The notes under the pieces are model-generated. The model worked only from the letters and a program-made list of their open reading frames with translations, searched no databases and was not told the DNA's origin. A program made the position numbers and the translations under genes. This document shows positions 6,616 through 15,628 of a DNA stretch of 17,760 nucleotides, in pieces. The first letter of the stretch is position 1. Every line of letters begins with the position of its first letter. This DNA comes from DASQFU01 sp035632955 (GTDB lineage: Bacteria; Eisenbacteria; RBG-16-71-46). The stretch lies in the NCBI GenBank assembly GCA_035632955.1, contig DASQFU010000124.1:1-17760 (forward strand), read 5' to 3'.

Positions 6616-7400
6616 GCGGGCACGGGGGTGCGTCGTCTCAGTCGCAGGATCATCAACGTCCCGAACAAGGCCATGGCGACACTCGTGAGCTGACTCTCGG
6701 TCACTTCCAGCATACCGATGCGCGCCAGCACCGCCTCGGGCTCGTACGCGCGGGTGAAGTCGAGCGGCACGCGGAGCAGCGCGAACAGCACGATCACCGT
6801 CCAGAACAGCGTCCCGGGCACGCTCAAACGGCGGCGCAGCCACCACGCGACTGCGAACAGCGCGAGACCAGCGAGCGACAGGTAGACCTGCGATGGGTGA
6901 ACCGCCGCCTGGCCGAACTCGAGGCCGGCGAACGAATCGGTCGGGAACACGACGCCCCACGGCAGGCTCGTCGGTCGGCCGTAGCAGCATCCGTTCAGGA
7001 AGCAGCCGACGCGCCCGAACGCGGTGCCGAGCGCGAACGATGGTGCGAGCACGTCGGCCGCGGCCCACACCGGCAATCTGAGGCGCTTAGCCGCGACCAG
7101 GCCCGCCACGGTGCCGGCGACGACGCCGCCGTACAGGGTCAGGCCTCCCTGCCAGAGCGCGAGCATGCTGCCCCACTCGCGGCGGAACTCCTGAATGTGC
7201 TCGACCACGTACAGTGCGCGCGCGCCGAGCACCGATGCCACCAGAACCACCAGGATCAGCGTGACCAGCTTGTCTTCGTTGAGCCCGAGCCGCCGCGCCT
7301 CGCGCAGCGCGAGCCAGGTGCCGACCAGGAACGCGATCGCGAGCATCAGCCCGTACGAGCGGATGTGCAGAAATCCCCAGTGAAAGATTTCCGGATGCAC
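6612..7400 (-). CDS. lgt: prolipoprotein diacylglyceryl transferase
   Basis: Lgt moves a diacylglyceryl group from phosphatidylglycerol onto the lipobox Cys of prelipoproteins in the inner membrane, the first step in lipoprotein maturation. The 262 residues begin with GTG at 7400-7398, 3 nt after the rodA stop, with AGGAG about 9 nt before it inside the rodA 3' end. The Lgt signature GRVGCFLNGCCYGRPT spans 129-144. The N-terminal HIRSYGLML carries the essential Tyr (Tyr16), GGLTLYGG (85-92) and HPSQVYLS are also typical, and about seven hydrophobic segments are visible. The window itself encodes at least four likely substrates: the lipoproteins at 1-819 and 15628-17108. Confidence 0.96.
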   Translation of the reverse strand: MHPEIFHWGFLHIRSYGLMLAIAFLVGTWLALREARRLGLNEDKLVTLILVVLVASVLGARALYVVEHIQEFRREWGSMLALWQGGLTLYGGVVAGTVAGLVAAKRLRLPVWAAADVLAPSFALGTAFGRVGCFLNGCCYGRPTSLPWGVVFPTDSFAGLEFGQAAVHPSQVYLSLAGLALFAVAWWLRRRLSVPGTLFWTVIVLFALLRVPLDFTRAYEPEAVLARIGMLEVTESQLTSVAMALFGTLMILRLRRRTPVPA

Positions 7401-7403
7401 GGC

Positions 7404-8639
7404 TCAGTACTCCTGGCGGCGCAGCGCCACGTTCTGGAGCAAGCCGAGCTGGGTGCAGTTGACGATCAACGCCGTCCCTCCATAGGACAAGAGCGGCAGC
7501 GGCAACCCGGTCACCGGGGCCCAGCCAATGGTCATCAGCATGTTGACGATCACGTGATAGAACAGGGCCGAGACCAGACCCACGGCCATCAGGCTGGCGA
7601 AGCGATTGCGCGCCGCGGCGGCGATGCGGTATCCGCGCAGGATCACCAGTGCGTAGAGTAGCACCACGGTCAACGCGCCGATCAGGCCGAGCTCCTCCCC
7701 GACCACGGAGTAGATGAAGTCGGTGTGGCGCATGGGCAGGAACGACAACCCTTTTTGGGTGCCACGCAAATAGCCCTTGCCGACGAAGCCGCCCGAGCCG
7801 ATCGCGATCTTCGATTGGATGATCTGATATCCCGCCCCGTACGGATCCTGGCCCGGATTCAGGAACGTCTCGATGCGGCGCTTCTGGTAGTCGTGGAGCT
7901 GATCCCAGAGCTTCGGGACGGTGACGCACACGGCGCCGTTGAGCGCCAGGAACACGAGCAGCGTCCCGAGCTTGGGACGGATCCACGCCAGCATCAGCGC
8001 GAAGATCGCGACGAACCACCACAGCGATCCGGTGAAGAAGAACAGCCCGACATTAAAGACCGGTGAGAGCCCGAGCAGGAGCTGGCCGCCCGGCATGCCG
8101 GCCCAGTAGTACATCGCGACCAGAATCACCGGGAACGACAGCGACGTGCCGAGGTCCGGCTCCTTCGCCACCAGCGCGAACGGCACCAGCATCAGGATCA
8201 GCGGCGGGAACCAGTCGCGGATCCGGCGCAGATTCAGCTTGGGATCGTCGAAGCGCCGGGCCAGCACCAGCACCATCGCGATCTTCGCGATCTCCGAGGG
8301 CTGGAACTTGAGCGGCCCGAGCTCGAGCCACCGTTGGGCGCCCATGGCGCTGGTGCCGACCAGCAGCACCAGCACCAGCATCAGGATCGCCAAGCCGTAG
8401 ATCGGGTAGGCGAGCGAATCGTAGACACGGTAGTGCACGGCGGCCGCGAGATAGGCGATCCCGACCGCCATCCCGAACCACAGGAGCTGCTTGCTCCACA
8501 GTCCTTCGTGCGCCCCCGGCACGGAGGTGGCGCTGTAGACGGTCAGGAGCCCGATCAGGACGAGCCCCAACGCCGCCAGCGCCATCGTCACGTCGAGCGT
8601 CGGGAGCTGGAGTCGCAGCAGGCCGCCTCTAGTCACCAC
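7404..8639 (-). CDS. rodA: rod-shape peptidoglycan glycosyltransferase RodA (SEDS family)
   Basis: RodA polymerises lipid II into glycan strands for lateral wall growth and works with PBP2. The 411 residues contain about ten membrane segments. Family motifs are LELGPLKFQPSEIAKIAMV (105-123), KEPDLGTSLSF (159-169), ETFLNPGQDPYGAGYQ (257-272), FLPMRHTDFIYSVVGEELGL (300-319) with Asp307 in the position conserved in SEDS enzymes, and GLPLPLLSYGGTA near the C-terminus. The start is GTG at 8639 or the adjacent in-frame GTG at 8636; either overlaps the end of mrdA by 8-11 nt. The gene pair mrdA-rodA in this order is the standard arrangement. Confidence 0.96.
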   Translation of the reverse strand: MVTRGGLLRLQLPTLDVTMALAALGLVLIGLLTVYSATSVPGAHEGLWSKQLLWFGMAVGIAYLAAAVHYRVYDSLAYPIYGLAILMLVLVLLVGTSAMGAQRWLELGPLKFQPSEIAKIAMVLVLARRFDDPKLNLRRIRDWFPPLILMLVPFALVAKEPDLGTSLSFPVILVAMYYWAGMPGGQLLLGLSPVFNVGLFFFTGSLWWFVAIFALMLAWIRPKLGTLLVFLALNGAVCVTVPKLWDQLHDYQKRRIETFLNPGQDPYGAGYQIIQSKIAIGSGGFVGKGYLRGTQKGLSFLPMRHTDFIYSVVGEELGLIGALTVVLLYALVILRGYRIAAAARNRFASLMAVGLVSALFYHVIVNMLMTIGWAPVTGLPLPLLSYGGTALIVNCTQLGLLQNVALRRQEY

Positions 8640-10485
8640 GCGCCACCTCGGTGGTGTCGACCGGCGCCGCCACGATCGGATGGAGGGCCACGGAGTCGGG
8701 CAGGAACACCCGCTTCAGCACCTGGCCCGCGCGCGGCGCGGCGACGCTGCCGCCGTGACCGCTGTTTTCGATCACGAACGCGAGCACGATCGTCGGTTTT
8801 TCGGCCGGCGCGTAACAGACGAACAGTGCATGATCGTCTCCATGCGGGTTCTGCGCCGTTCCCGTCTTGCCCGCGACCCGCACGCCCTGAACTCGGGAGG
8901 CGGTGCCGGTTCCCTGGGCGACGACCAGCTCGAGACCCTCGTGAAGCGCCCGCCACGAGCTCGGGTCGGCATTCGCGCCCGCTTGCACCGGCTTCTCTTG
9001 CGCCGGCGCCTCGCCGTCCCCCTGCACGCGCAAGACGACGTGCGGGCGCACCGGCTGTCCGCCGGACGCCACTCCTGCCGCCATCAGCGCGAGCTGGAGC
9101 GGCGTCGCCAGCAGCTCTCCCTGGCCGATCGCGAGGTTGAGGAGCAGCCCCTTCGGCATGCGGCCGGCGCCCCAGCGCTTCGCGTACCACGCCTCGCTCG
9201 GGATCAGGCCCTTGGCCTCGCCCGGAAGATCGATGCCGGTGCGCTCGCCGAGCCCGAGCTCGCGGGCCGCCGCTTCGAGCCGCGGCAACCCGAGGCGCGG
9301 GCCGATCTGATAGAAGTAGACGTCGCACGAATGCTGGATCGCTGCGACGAAATCGAGCGAGCCGTGACCCGTGCGCTTCCAGCAGCCGAACGAGCGCCCG
9401 CCGAAATAGTACGAGCCACCGCACGAGTGCAGGCGGGTTTCCGGCCGCGCCACGCCGGCGCGCAGCGCCGCCAGCATCGTCACCATCTTGAACGTCGAGC
9501 CCGGCGGATAGACACCCTGGATCGCTCGGTTCAGGAGCGGATTGGCGCCCCCTCCCGACAGCTCCCGCCAGCGCACGAGCGAGAGCCCGCGCGAGAACTC
9601 GTTCGGGTCGAACGCCGGCCGGCTGACGGCGCCGAGGATCGCGCCGTCGCGCGGATCGAGCGCCACCGCGGCGCCGCGGTCCACGTCCGCCATCACCTCT
9701 TCGAGCGCCTGCTGGACCTTGAAGTCGACCGTCAGCACCAGGTCGTGGCCCGGGACCGGAGGTCGCGGCGGCCCTTCGGTCAACGTCGAGACGCGTTTGC
9801 CCATCGCGTTGACGACCACGAACTCGGCGCCGTCCTGGCCGCGCAGCATCTCTTCGTATGTTCGCTCGACGCCGGTCCGCCCGATCAGGTCGCCGGAGCG
9901 ATAACCGCGCTCCTTACGCTCCGTCAGCTCGGCCTCGTTGATCTCGCCCGCATAGCCCAGCAGATGCGCCCCGAGCGTGCCATGCGGGTAGCGCCGCATC
10001 GGCTCGACCACGACCTCGAGGCCCGGCAGCTCGCCGCGCGTCTCTTCGACCGCGGCCAGGATCGAGAACGGGGCGTTCCGTCGCAACACCGCGGTCTGGC
10101 CGCTACGGTTTGCGAACCGCACCCACTCCCGCACCGCGGCGGTGTCCTGCTCGACCAACCCGGAGACTCGCGCCAGCCATTCGGGCGCGATCGTCGTCCG
10201 CACGCGCGCGATGCTTTCGGCCGGCATCGGGCGGAACACGATGTTGAACGACGGCGCGTTGTCGGCCAGCAGCGTCCCGTTGCGATCGAAGATCGCGCCG
10301 CGCGGCGCGCGCAGGACCTCCAGCCGCACCCGATTTTCCTGGGCCAGGCGCCGGTATTCCTCGTGATCGGCGATCTGCAGCCGCAGCAGGCCGAACCCGA
10401 CCGACCCGAAGCCCGCGAGGGCGACGAGCGCGAAGGTCTGGAAGCGACTCTCCTTAGAGTGCTTTGCCGGGTTGGACGGGTACAT
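8629..10485 (-). CDS. mrdA: penicillin-binding protein 2, elongasome transpeptidase
   Basis: PBP2 crosslinks new peptidoglycan during elongation. The 618 residues begin with a short cytoplasmic stretch, a membrane anchor (about 17-36), the non-catalytic dimerisation region (RAPRGAIFDRNG at 59-70, IGRTGVERTYE at 201-211) and a transpeptidase domain. Active-site motifs are STFK (Ser330, Lys333), SCD (386-388) and KTG (540-542). Cys354, Cys368, His374 and Cys387 match in spacing the zinc ligands reported for E. coli PBP2 (Asp350, Asp365, His371, Cys384 from memory), here with Cys in place of both Asp. The ATG at 10485 overlaps mreD by 32 nt and has no clear ribosome binding site; no closer in-frame start exists before the anchor, so I keep it and infer coupling to mreD translation. 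Confidence 0.96.
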   Translation of the reverse strand: MYPSNPAKHSKESRFQTFALVALAGFGSVGFGLLRLQIADHEEYRRLAQENRVRLEVLRAPRGAIFDRNGTLLADNAPSFNIVFRPMPAESIARVRTTIAPEWLARVSGLVEQDTAAVREWVRFANRSGQTAVLRRNAPFSILAAVEETRGELPGLEVVVEPMRRYPHGTLGAHLLGYAGEINEAELTERKERGYRSGDLIGRTGVERTYEEMLRGQDGAEFVVVNAMGKRVSTLTEGPPRPPVPGHDLVLTVDFKVQQALEEVMADVDRGAAVALDPRDGAILGAVSRPAFDPNEFSRGLSLVRWRELSGGGANPLLNRAIQGVYPPGSTFKMVTMLAALRAGVARPETRLHSCGGSYYFGGRSFGCWKRTGHGSLDFVAAIQHSCDVYFYQIGPRLGLPRLEAAARELGLGERTGIDLPGEAKGLIPSEAWYAKRWGAGRMPKGLLLNLAIGQGELLATPLQLALMAAGVASGGQPVRPHVVLRVQGDGEAPAQEKPVQAGANADPSSWRALHEGLELVVAQGTGTASRVQGVRVAGKTGTAQNPHGDDHALFVCYAPAEKPTIVLAFVIENSGHGGSVAAPRAGQVLKRVFLPDSVALHPIVAAPVDTTEVARGD

Positions 10486-10966
10486 TGCCGAACAGGGAAT
10501 GACCGATCATGCGCCGGCCCGCCCACAGCAGCAGGGTGCCGACCGGAGCGGTGACGATCGCCGCCACGAGCGAGCGCATCACGAGGTAGGCCCAGCCGGT
10601 GAGACCGCCGAGCTCGAACGACACGGTCGCCGCCTGGTGGACAAAGGTGGCGAAGAACAGCAGGACGATCTGGCTGCGCGCGCTGTCGCGCACCAGGGTC
10701 GCGGCGATCCGTCCGAAGAAGTAGCCGAGCAGCGTGAGCACCAGAGCGTGGCGTCCCAGCCAATGCCCGGCGTCCACGTCCGCGCACAGCCCGATCGCGA
10801 ATCCGAACGTCGCGCCCCAGCTCGGTCCGTGCCGGAGCGCCCAGAACACGGTCGCGAACGTCAGGATGTCGATCACGATCCCGCGCGCGGCGAACGCGGA
10901 GAGCGCGGTGGATCTCAGCAGCAAAACGACGACCAGCCCGACCAGCAGCGCGACCAGGCCCTTCAC
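10454..10966 (-). CDS. mreD: rod shape-determining membrane protein MreD
   Basis: MreD is a small multi-pass inner-membrane protein of the Rod complex that interacts with MreC and PBP2. The predicted protein has 170 residues, normal for the family, and five or six hydrophobic segments (for example 4-18, 28-44, 52-63, 73-90, 99-115, 126-149). GLCADVDAGHWLGRHALVLTLLGYFFGRI fits the MreD pattern of an acidic turn followed by a membrane helix with Gly and Arg (residues 59-87). The start is GTG at 10966-10964, overlapping the mreC stop as GTGA. Upstream in-frame extension exists but lies wholly inside mreC and has no membrane-protein character. Assignment rests on position between mreC and mrdA plus topology, since MreD sequences diverge strongly. 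Confidence 0.9.
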   Translation of the reverse strand: MKGLVALLVGLVVVLLLRSTALSAFAARGIVIDILTFATVFWALRHGPSWGATFGFAIGLCADVDAGHWLGRHALVLTLLGYFFGRIAATLVRDSARSQIVLLFFATFVHQAATVSFELGGLTGWAYLVMRSLVAAIVTAPVGTLLLWAGRRMIGHSLFGNVPVQPGKAL

Positions 10967-11772
10967 GGCTGGGACTCCAGGCTTCCGGGTCCGGGGACGA
11001 CGAACACGTGGCGCAGGCGCGAGAGACGCGCCTCCGGCTGAACCTCGATCGACTGGGTGAGGCCGCTCGCGTCGCGCCCGAGGCGCGTCACGCGACCGAC
11101 CGGGATGCCGCGCGGGTAACGTCGCGAATATCCGGATGTCAACAGCCGCTGCCCGACCTGAACCGTGTCGGAGAACGGCACACCGGTCAGGAGCAGACGC
11201 GGGCTGGGCACGGCGGCGAACCGCAGCACCCCGAGCACGCCGGTGCTCTCGACCTCGCATGCGACCGCGGCGTTCGGATCGGTGAGGAGCGTCGCCCGGC
11301 TCAGCCCACCGTAGATCTCGGTCACGCGTCCGACCAGCCCCGTGCTCGTCACGACGGCATCACCTTCGCGCACGCCGTGCCTGCGACCGGCGCTCAAGGT
11401 CGCGGCGGCCGGGTACGGCTCGCCGGTGAGCGCCAGCACCTCGACGGCCTTCATCCGGTGCTCGCGCACAGCGGGCAGGTCGAGCTCGTCGCGCAGGCGC
11501 TGATTCTCGACCACGAGCCCGCGCAAGCGCGCGTTCTCGAGCTCGAGACCGGTCAGCCGCTCGTGCAGCGCGCGGTTCTCACCCGATGCGGACCACAAGC
11601 GATCGGCGGCCAGAACGACGTGATCGAGGGGCGCGAACAGCGTCGCACCCGCGCCGCGCAACGAAGCCTGCGGCACTCGGTCCCCCATGGTCAGCAGAAG
11701 CAGCGAGAGCGCCACGTACAGCGCGACCAACACGCTGCTGCGGCGCTCGGCGGGCGGGAGGAGCCCCCCCAT
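10963..11772 (-). CDS. mreC: rod shape-determining protein MreC
   Basis: MreC forms periplasmic filaments that activate PBP2/RodA. The 269-residue protein has one membrane anchor (about 13-29), a periplasmic coiled coil (about 64-98, repeating Glu/Leu/Arg, for example LELENARLRGLVVENQRLRD) and a C-terminal double beta-barrel with GRRHGVREGDAVVTSTGLVG and LLTDPNAAVACEV. The closing part, LLTSGYSRRYPRGIPVGRV, is the usual MreC 'G..G.yP.GipVG.V' block. The ATG at 11772 lies 2 nt after the mreB stop, with AGGA in the preceding bases. The stop overlaps mreD. Confidence 0.95.
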   Translation of the reverse strand: MGGLLPPAERRSSVLVALYVALSLLLLTMGDRVPQASLRGAGATLFAPLDHVVLAADRLWSASGENRALHERLTGLELENARLRGLVVENQRLRDELDLPAVREHRMKAVEVLALTGEPYPAAATLSAGRRHGVREGDAVVTSTGLVGRVTEIYGGLSRATLLTDPNAAVACEVESTGVLGVLRFAAVPSPRLLLTGVPFSDTVQVGQRLLTSGYSRRYPRGIPVGRVTRLGRDASGLTQSIEVQPEARLSRLRHVFVVPGPGSLESQP

Positions 11773-11774
11773 GC

Positions 11775-12812
<1,038 letters not shown>

Positions 12813-12916
12813 CCCTGCCTCTCCGGTCTTGTGACTGGACGGTTCGCTAGAGTCGTGGGCGCGGAGGCGGTGAACGGAGGGTTCCAATGAGGCTTCCATG
12901 CCTCCCGGGTTTCGGC

Positions 12917-12946
12917 ACGCTAGCATCCGAAACTTGAGCCCCGCAA
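12917..12946 (-). promoter_or_regulatory. predicted promoter of the mreB-to-rarA operon
   Basis: On the minus strand TTGCGG (12946-12941) is followed after 18 bp by TAGCGT (12922-12917). The bases around the -10 read GATGCTAGC, the same as the start of the -10 region of the divergent promoter at 13403-13432. Expected transcription start is near 12910, giving a leader of about 98 nt before mreB. I saw no other convincing promoter within the twelve genes, though I did not scan exhaustively. Confidence 0.5.
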
Positions 12947-13285
12947 GGAGGTTGTGGCCGCACGGAGAAGCGCTGAAGCGCGTGCGACCCGGTTCGGGGC
13001 GAGAATCCCTGGTGCGCAGCCCGTTCTCGGCCAAAAACTTCTGCGTTCGAGGCGAGCGCCAAGCCGGACTCGTGCGTCGAGCTGCTGTACGTTTCTCACC
13101 GACCGCAGGCGCGGCCGAGAATGCCGAAATCCAGCGCCGGAAGCTGCTGCCCGTTCGTTATCTCTCCTATTCGCAGCGGTTTGGCATGGCGACACTGCGC
13201 AGACGGCGGCCGTGGATCGATGTTTGCAGCCCAAGACGCCGGATCGCGCGGACCAGTGACCGCTCGAATCTTGGTGGTGTCCAGA

Positions 13286-13312
13286 AGGCTCTCCGGGCTC
13301 TCCGGGCACTCC
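13286..13312 (+). repeat. three tandem 9-bp repeats
   Basis: AGGCTCTCC, GGGCTCTCC and GGGCACTCC follow each other without gap, directly before the terminator stem at 13314. They could extend the RNA structure of the terminator or be a simple slippage repeat. Confidence 0.7.
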
Positions 13313-13313
13313 G

Positions 13314-13351
13314 GCGCCGGCGCCTGTTCCCGGGCGCCGGCGCAGCTTTTT
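13314..13351 (+). terminator. intrinsic terminator reading plus strand, no gene before it
   Basis: GCGCCGGCGCC (13314-13324) and GGCGCCGGCGC (13333-13343) form a perfect 11-bp GC stem with an 8-nt loop, followed by AGC and five T (13347-13351). The T-run is only on the plus-strand side. The nearest gene upstream, mreB, is on the opposite strand, so the terminator either ends an unannotated RNA or shields the barrel promoter. Confidence 0.65.
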
Positions 13352-13402
13352 GGCCGCGGAACCCAGCCCGCACGGGGTATCGGAAGCGAGATCGCGCTCG
13401 CG

Positions 13403-13432
13403 TTGACCCTGCCTTTCGGCCGATGCTAGACT
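13403..13432 (+). promoter_or_regulatory. predicted promoter of the barrel/lipoprotein operon
   Basis: TTGACC (13403-13408), 18-bp spacer, TAGACT (13427-13432), preceded by GATGC. The -35 matches consensus in five of six positions. Expected start of transcription is near 13439, about 24 nt before the ATG, and AGGA lies 4 nt before the start codon. Confidence 0.6.
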
Positions 13433-13462
13433 CGCGCGGCGTTTCCGCCTCCGCAGGACCTG

Positions 13463-15628
13463 ATGATCCGTTTCGGCAAGTTCGCGTTACTCATTGTCCC
13501 GCTTGTCATTGGCTGCCTGGCCGGGAGCTCTCCCGGACGCGCCCAAGGGGGCTCGGCCGCGCGTTTCGCGTTCGCCGACACGACGCTGCTCAGGGACACG
13601 CTCGGCATCAGGTTCACGGGCCTGTTCCCGCTCGCCGACAGCCTCGGGGTCCTGCCGGACACGTTGCGAGCGCTGGCGGTGCGCTATCTCTTCACGCCAA
13701 CCCGACTCGTCCATCTCGCCGACAGCCTCCACGTCCCGGTCGACAGCGTCGGGGTGGTGCTGGAACGCGAGCGGTTCAACCCGCTCGCGCGCAGCGGGGA
13801 ACGAGTCAACACGCTGCTCTACAACACGACCTACTCGGTCCAGCGCACGTCCAGCCAGTGGCGTAACGCATCCGACTACAACTTCGGCGTCGGCCCGATC
13901 TTCGTTCGCAACACGTCCACCATCCAGCTCGAACGCTACACGTCGGCCGGTCGCCTGAGTCTCCGCCAGACACGTGAATCGAACACGGAGGGCGGTTGGA
14001 AGCTGTCTCCCAACTTCTCGATCGGCGGCCGCGCCGATCTCAGCCGCTTCGATTCGAGCGATCCGAGTTCGATCAGCAACGTCGGCGAGACCCGAAACGA
14101 GGTCAAGCTGTCGATGCGGACCCGGCAGCAACCGCGCGCGGGGCTCTCGTCGGAGTTCAACGTTCTCAGCGGCGTCCTCGACCTCTCGAACTCGAGTCAG
14201 GAGAAGCGGGGCCTGGCCGGCGACATGAGTGGCAAGATCCGCTACGAGCTCGGCAACTGGCTGGTGAACGAGATCAACGGACAGAGCACGGGCAACTTTG
14301 CGCGCACCCGGCTGCCCGGGGCATTCGAAAGGTTCGGCACCAACGATCTGACCAACCATCTGCGCGGCGCCTTGTCGTTGTTCCAGAGCGGCCCGGCCGG
14401 CCTCAATGTCAATTATTCGATGCGGAACAACAAGATCGAGACCCCGGTGGCCGGCCCACAGGACTCCCTGGTGGAGACTCCCGAGTTCCTGATCCAGAGG
14501 CTCCAGACCGACAACAGCGCCTTCGACGCGACCATGCGCCTCCGCCAGGACAACGACCGGTTCATCAACTTCACTCAACGCATCGGCACGAACAATCAGG
14601 CGAATGCCACCGGCCAGAACACGACGCGAGACGACGAGACCTTCGACGTCGACTCCCGCTATTTGTTGTGGGGCTGGTCCGTGGAAGGGCGGTTCTCGAA
14701 CCTCCACGCGAACTCCACGCAGCCGCGCGTGACCGCGACCGGAGGCTACCGCGAGCGATCGCACAACCGTTCCCTGGACGGCGGTTTGAACCGCGCGCTG
14801 ACGCGGCATCTGGTCACTCGGTTGCTCGCCGGCGTCGGCGTCACGTCCTACCGCTATTCGGTTCTCGGTGTGTTCGCGAACCTGCCCGTGACCCGGGATC
14901 AGTACCGCCAGAACTATCGGCTCGAAACCGCCTACACGCCGTCCGACCGCTTCAATACCACGGTCTCGCTCGACGTCTCGCGCAATCAGCTTCTCAACCT
15001 CCCGAGCGCGAGCGTGGCCGCCAACAACGAAACCCGCACCTACCGGGCAGAATGGCGGTGGAGCTACCGCCTGCTGCGGGGGCTGACCGCCACCCAGCAC
15101 AACAGCGTGTCGGCGAACTACACCTACCTGTTCCAGCCGGAGAACAACCGCTTGTCGCTCGACTACCTGTCGCGCACGAACTTGAACGCGATCCTCTCCC
15201 GTACGCTGACGGTCGACATCACGCACAACAGCCAGGAACAGCCGAGCGGCAACTACCGCGCGGGAGACGGCGGTTTCGACTATTTCTTCCGCGCCGACGA
15301 AAGCCAGTCCTACACGCTGGATGCGAACATCGCCTACACGCCGGCCCAGGCGTTCTCGATCAACATCGCCCCGCGCTACCGGGCATCCAACCGTGACGTG
15401 ACGGTCGACGGAGAGACCACGCCGCAGCGGCGTTCGCGTAATCTCACGTTCACCGGGCGGGCGAACCTCAACTTGCGGGTCGGCGGCAAGGGACGCCTGT
15501 CAGGAGACATCGGACGCACGTTCACTGCCGACCGCAGCACCACCTATCAGTCCGGCGCGATCAACGTGACGCCGGTGACGGAGACCGACTTCTGGAACGG
15601 AAGCCTGCAGTTCTCATGGGAGCTGTGA
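13463..15628 (+). CDS. predicted outer-membrane beta-barrel protein, unknown family
   Basis: The 721-residue protein begins with an export signal (about 1-28). It contains VIGC at 15-18, which would fit a lipobox, but a normal signal-peptidase cut near GRAQ (25-28) is equally possible. Residues about 35-110 are helical with a duplicated unit: PLADSLGVLPDTLRAL (56-71) and HLADSLHVPVDSVGVV (84-99). From about 118 to the end the sequence alternates polar and hydrophobic residues with many Asn, Ser, Thr, Tyr and Arg (LNVNYSMRN, NTTVSLDVSRN, SLDYLSRTNLNAIL, YTLDANIAYTP), as in many-stranded outer-membrane barrels. It ends LQFSWEL, resembling a beta-signal but with Leu rather than the usual aromatic residue last. 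I recognise no named transporter family. It overlaps the next gene by one base, so it likely works with the two lipoproteins. Confidence 0.8.
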   Translation: MIRFGKFALLIVPLVIGCLAGSSPGRAQGGSAARFAFADTTLLRDTLGIRFTGLFPLADSLGVLPDTLRALAVRYLFTPTRLVHLADSLHVPVDSVGVVLERERFNPLARSGERVNTLLYNTTYSVQRTSSQWRNASDYNFGVGPIFVRNTSTIQLERYTSAGRLSLRQTRESNTEGGWKLSPNFSIGGRADLSRFDSSDPSSISNVGETRNEVKLSMRTRQQPRAGLSSEFNVLSGVLDLSNSSQEKRGLAGDMSGKIRYELGNWLVNEINGQSTGNFARTRLPGAFERFGTNDLTNHLRGALSLFQSGPAGLNVNYSMRNNKIETPVAGPQDSLVETPEFLIQRLQTDNSAFDATMRLRQDNDRFINFTQRIGTNNQANATGQNTTRDDETFDVDSRYLLWGWSVEGRFSNLHANSTQPRVTATGGYRERSHNRSLDGGLNRALTRHLVTRLLAGVGVTSYRYSVLGVFANLPVTRDQYRQNYRLETAYTPSDRFNTTVSLDVSRNQLLNLPSASVAANNETRTYRAEWRWSYRLLRGLTATQHNSVSANYTYLFQPENNRLSLDYLSRTNLNAILSRTLTVDITHNSQEQPSGNYRAGDGGFDYFFRADESQSYTLDANIAYTPAQAFSINIAPRYRASNRDVTVDGETTPQRRSRNLTFTGRANLNLRVGGKGRLSGDIGRTFTADRSTTYQSGAINVTPVTETDFWNGSLQFSWEL

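Larger units (their letters stand above)
12813..13462. other. divergent gene-free region between mreB and the barrel operon
   Basis: About 650 nt without a credible gene. Frames that stay open here show neither the codon bias of the neighbours nor any recognisable domain. It holds the predicted mreB promoter (12917-12946), an AAGGAGG box at 12945-12951, a triple 9-bp repeat (13286-13312), a plus-strand intrinsic terminator (13314-13351) and the promoter of the barrel operon (13403-13432). The stretch of roughly 12960-13280 shows nothing else I can name and is large enough for a small RNA. Confidence 0.7.

Noticed and set aside
4456..6693. 745-residue plus-strand ORF
   Set aside because: It is antisense to cbiM, comF, aroE and the end of lgt, all firmly identified; composition is typical of a shadow frame.
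8680..10554. 624-residue plus-strand ORF
   Set aside because: It mirrors mrdA, whose active-site motifs are complete on the other strand.
12813..13034. N-terminal extension of MreB
   Set aside because: It runs through the predicted promoter and leader, lacks MreB similarity, and the ATG at 12812 has a good ribosome binding site and the family N-terminus.
12954..13259. Plus-strand ORF of 101 residues next to an AAGGAGG box
   Set aside because: The box is only 2 nt from the GTG, codon third positions lack the strong GC bias of real genes here, and the box overlaps the mreB -35 element on the other strand.
13487..15226. 579-residue minus-strand ORF opposite the barrel gene
   Set aside because: The plus-strand frame has a promoter, signal peptide, barrel pattern and overlap with the next gene; the minus frame has none of these.
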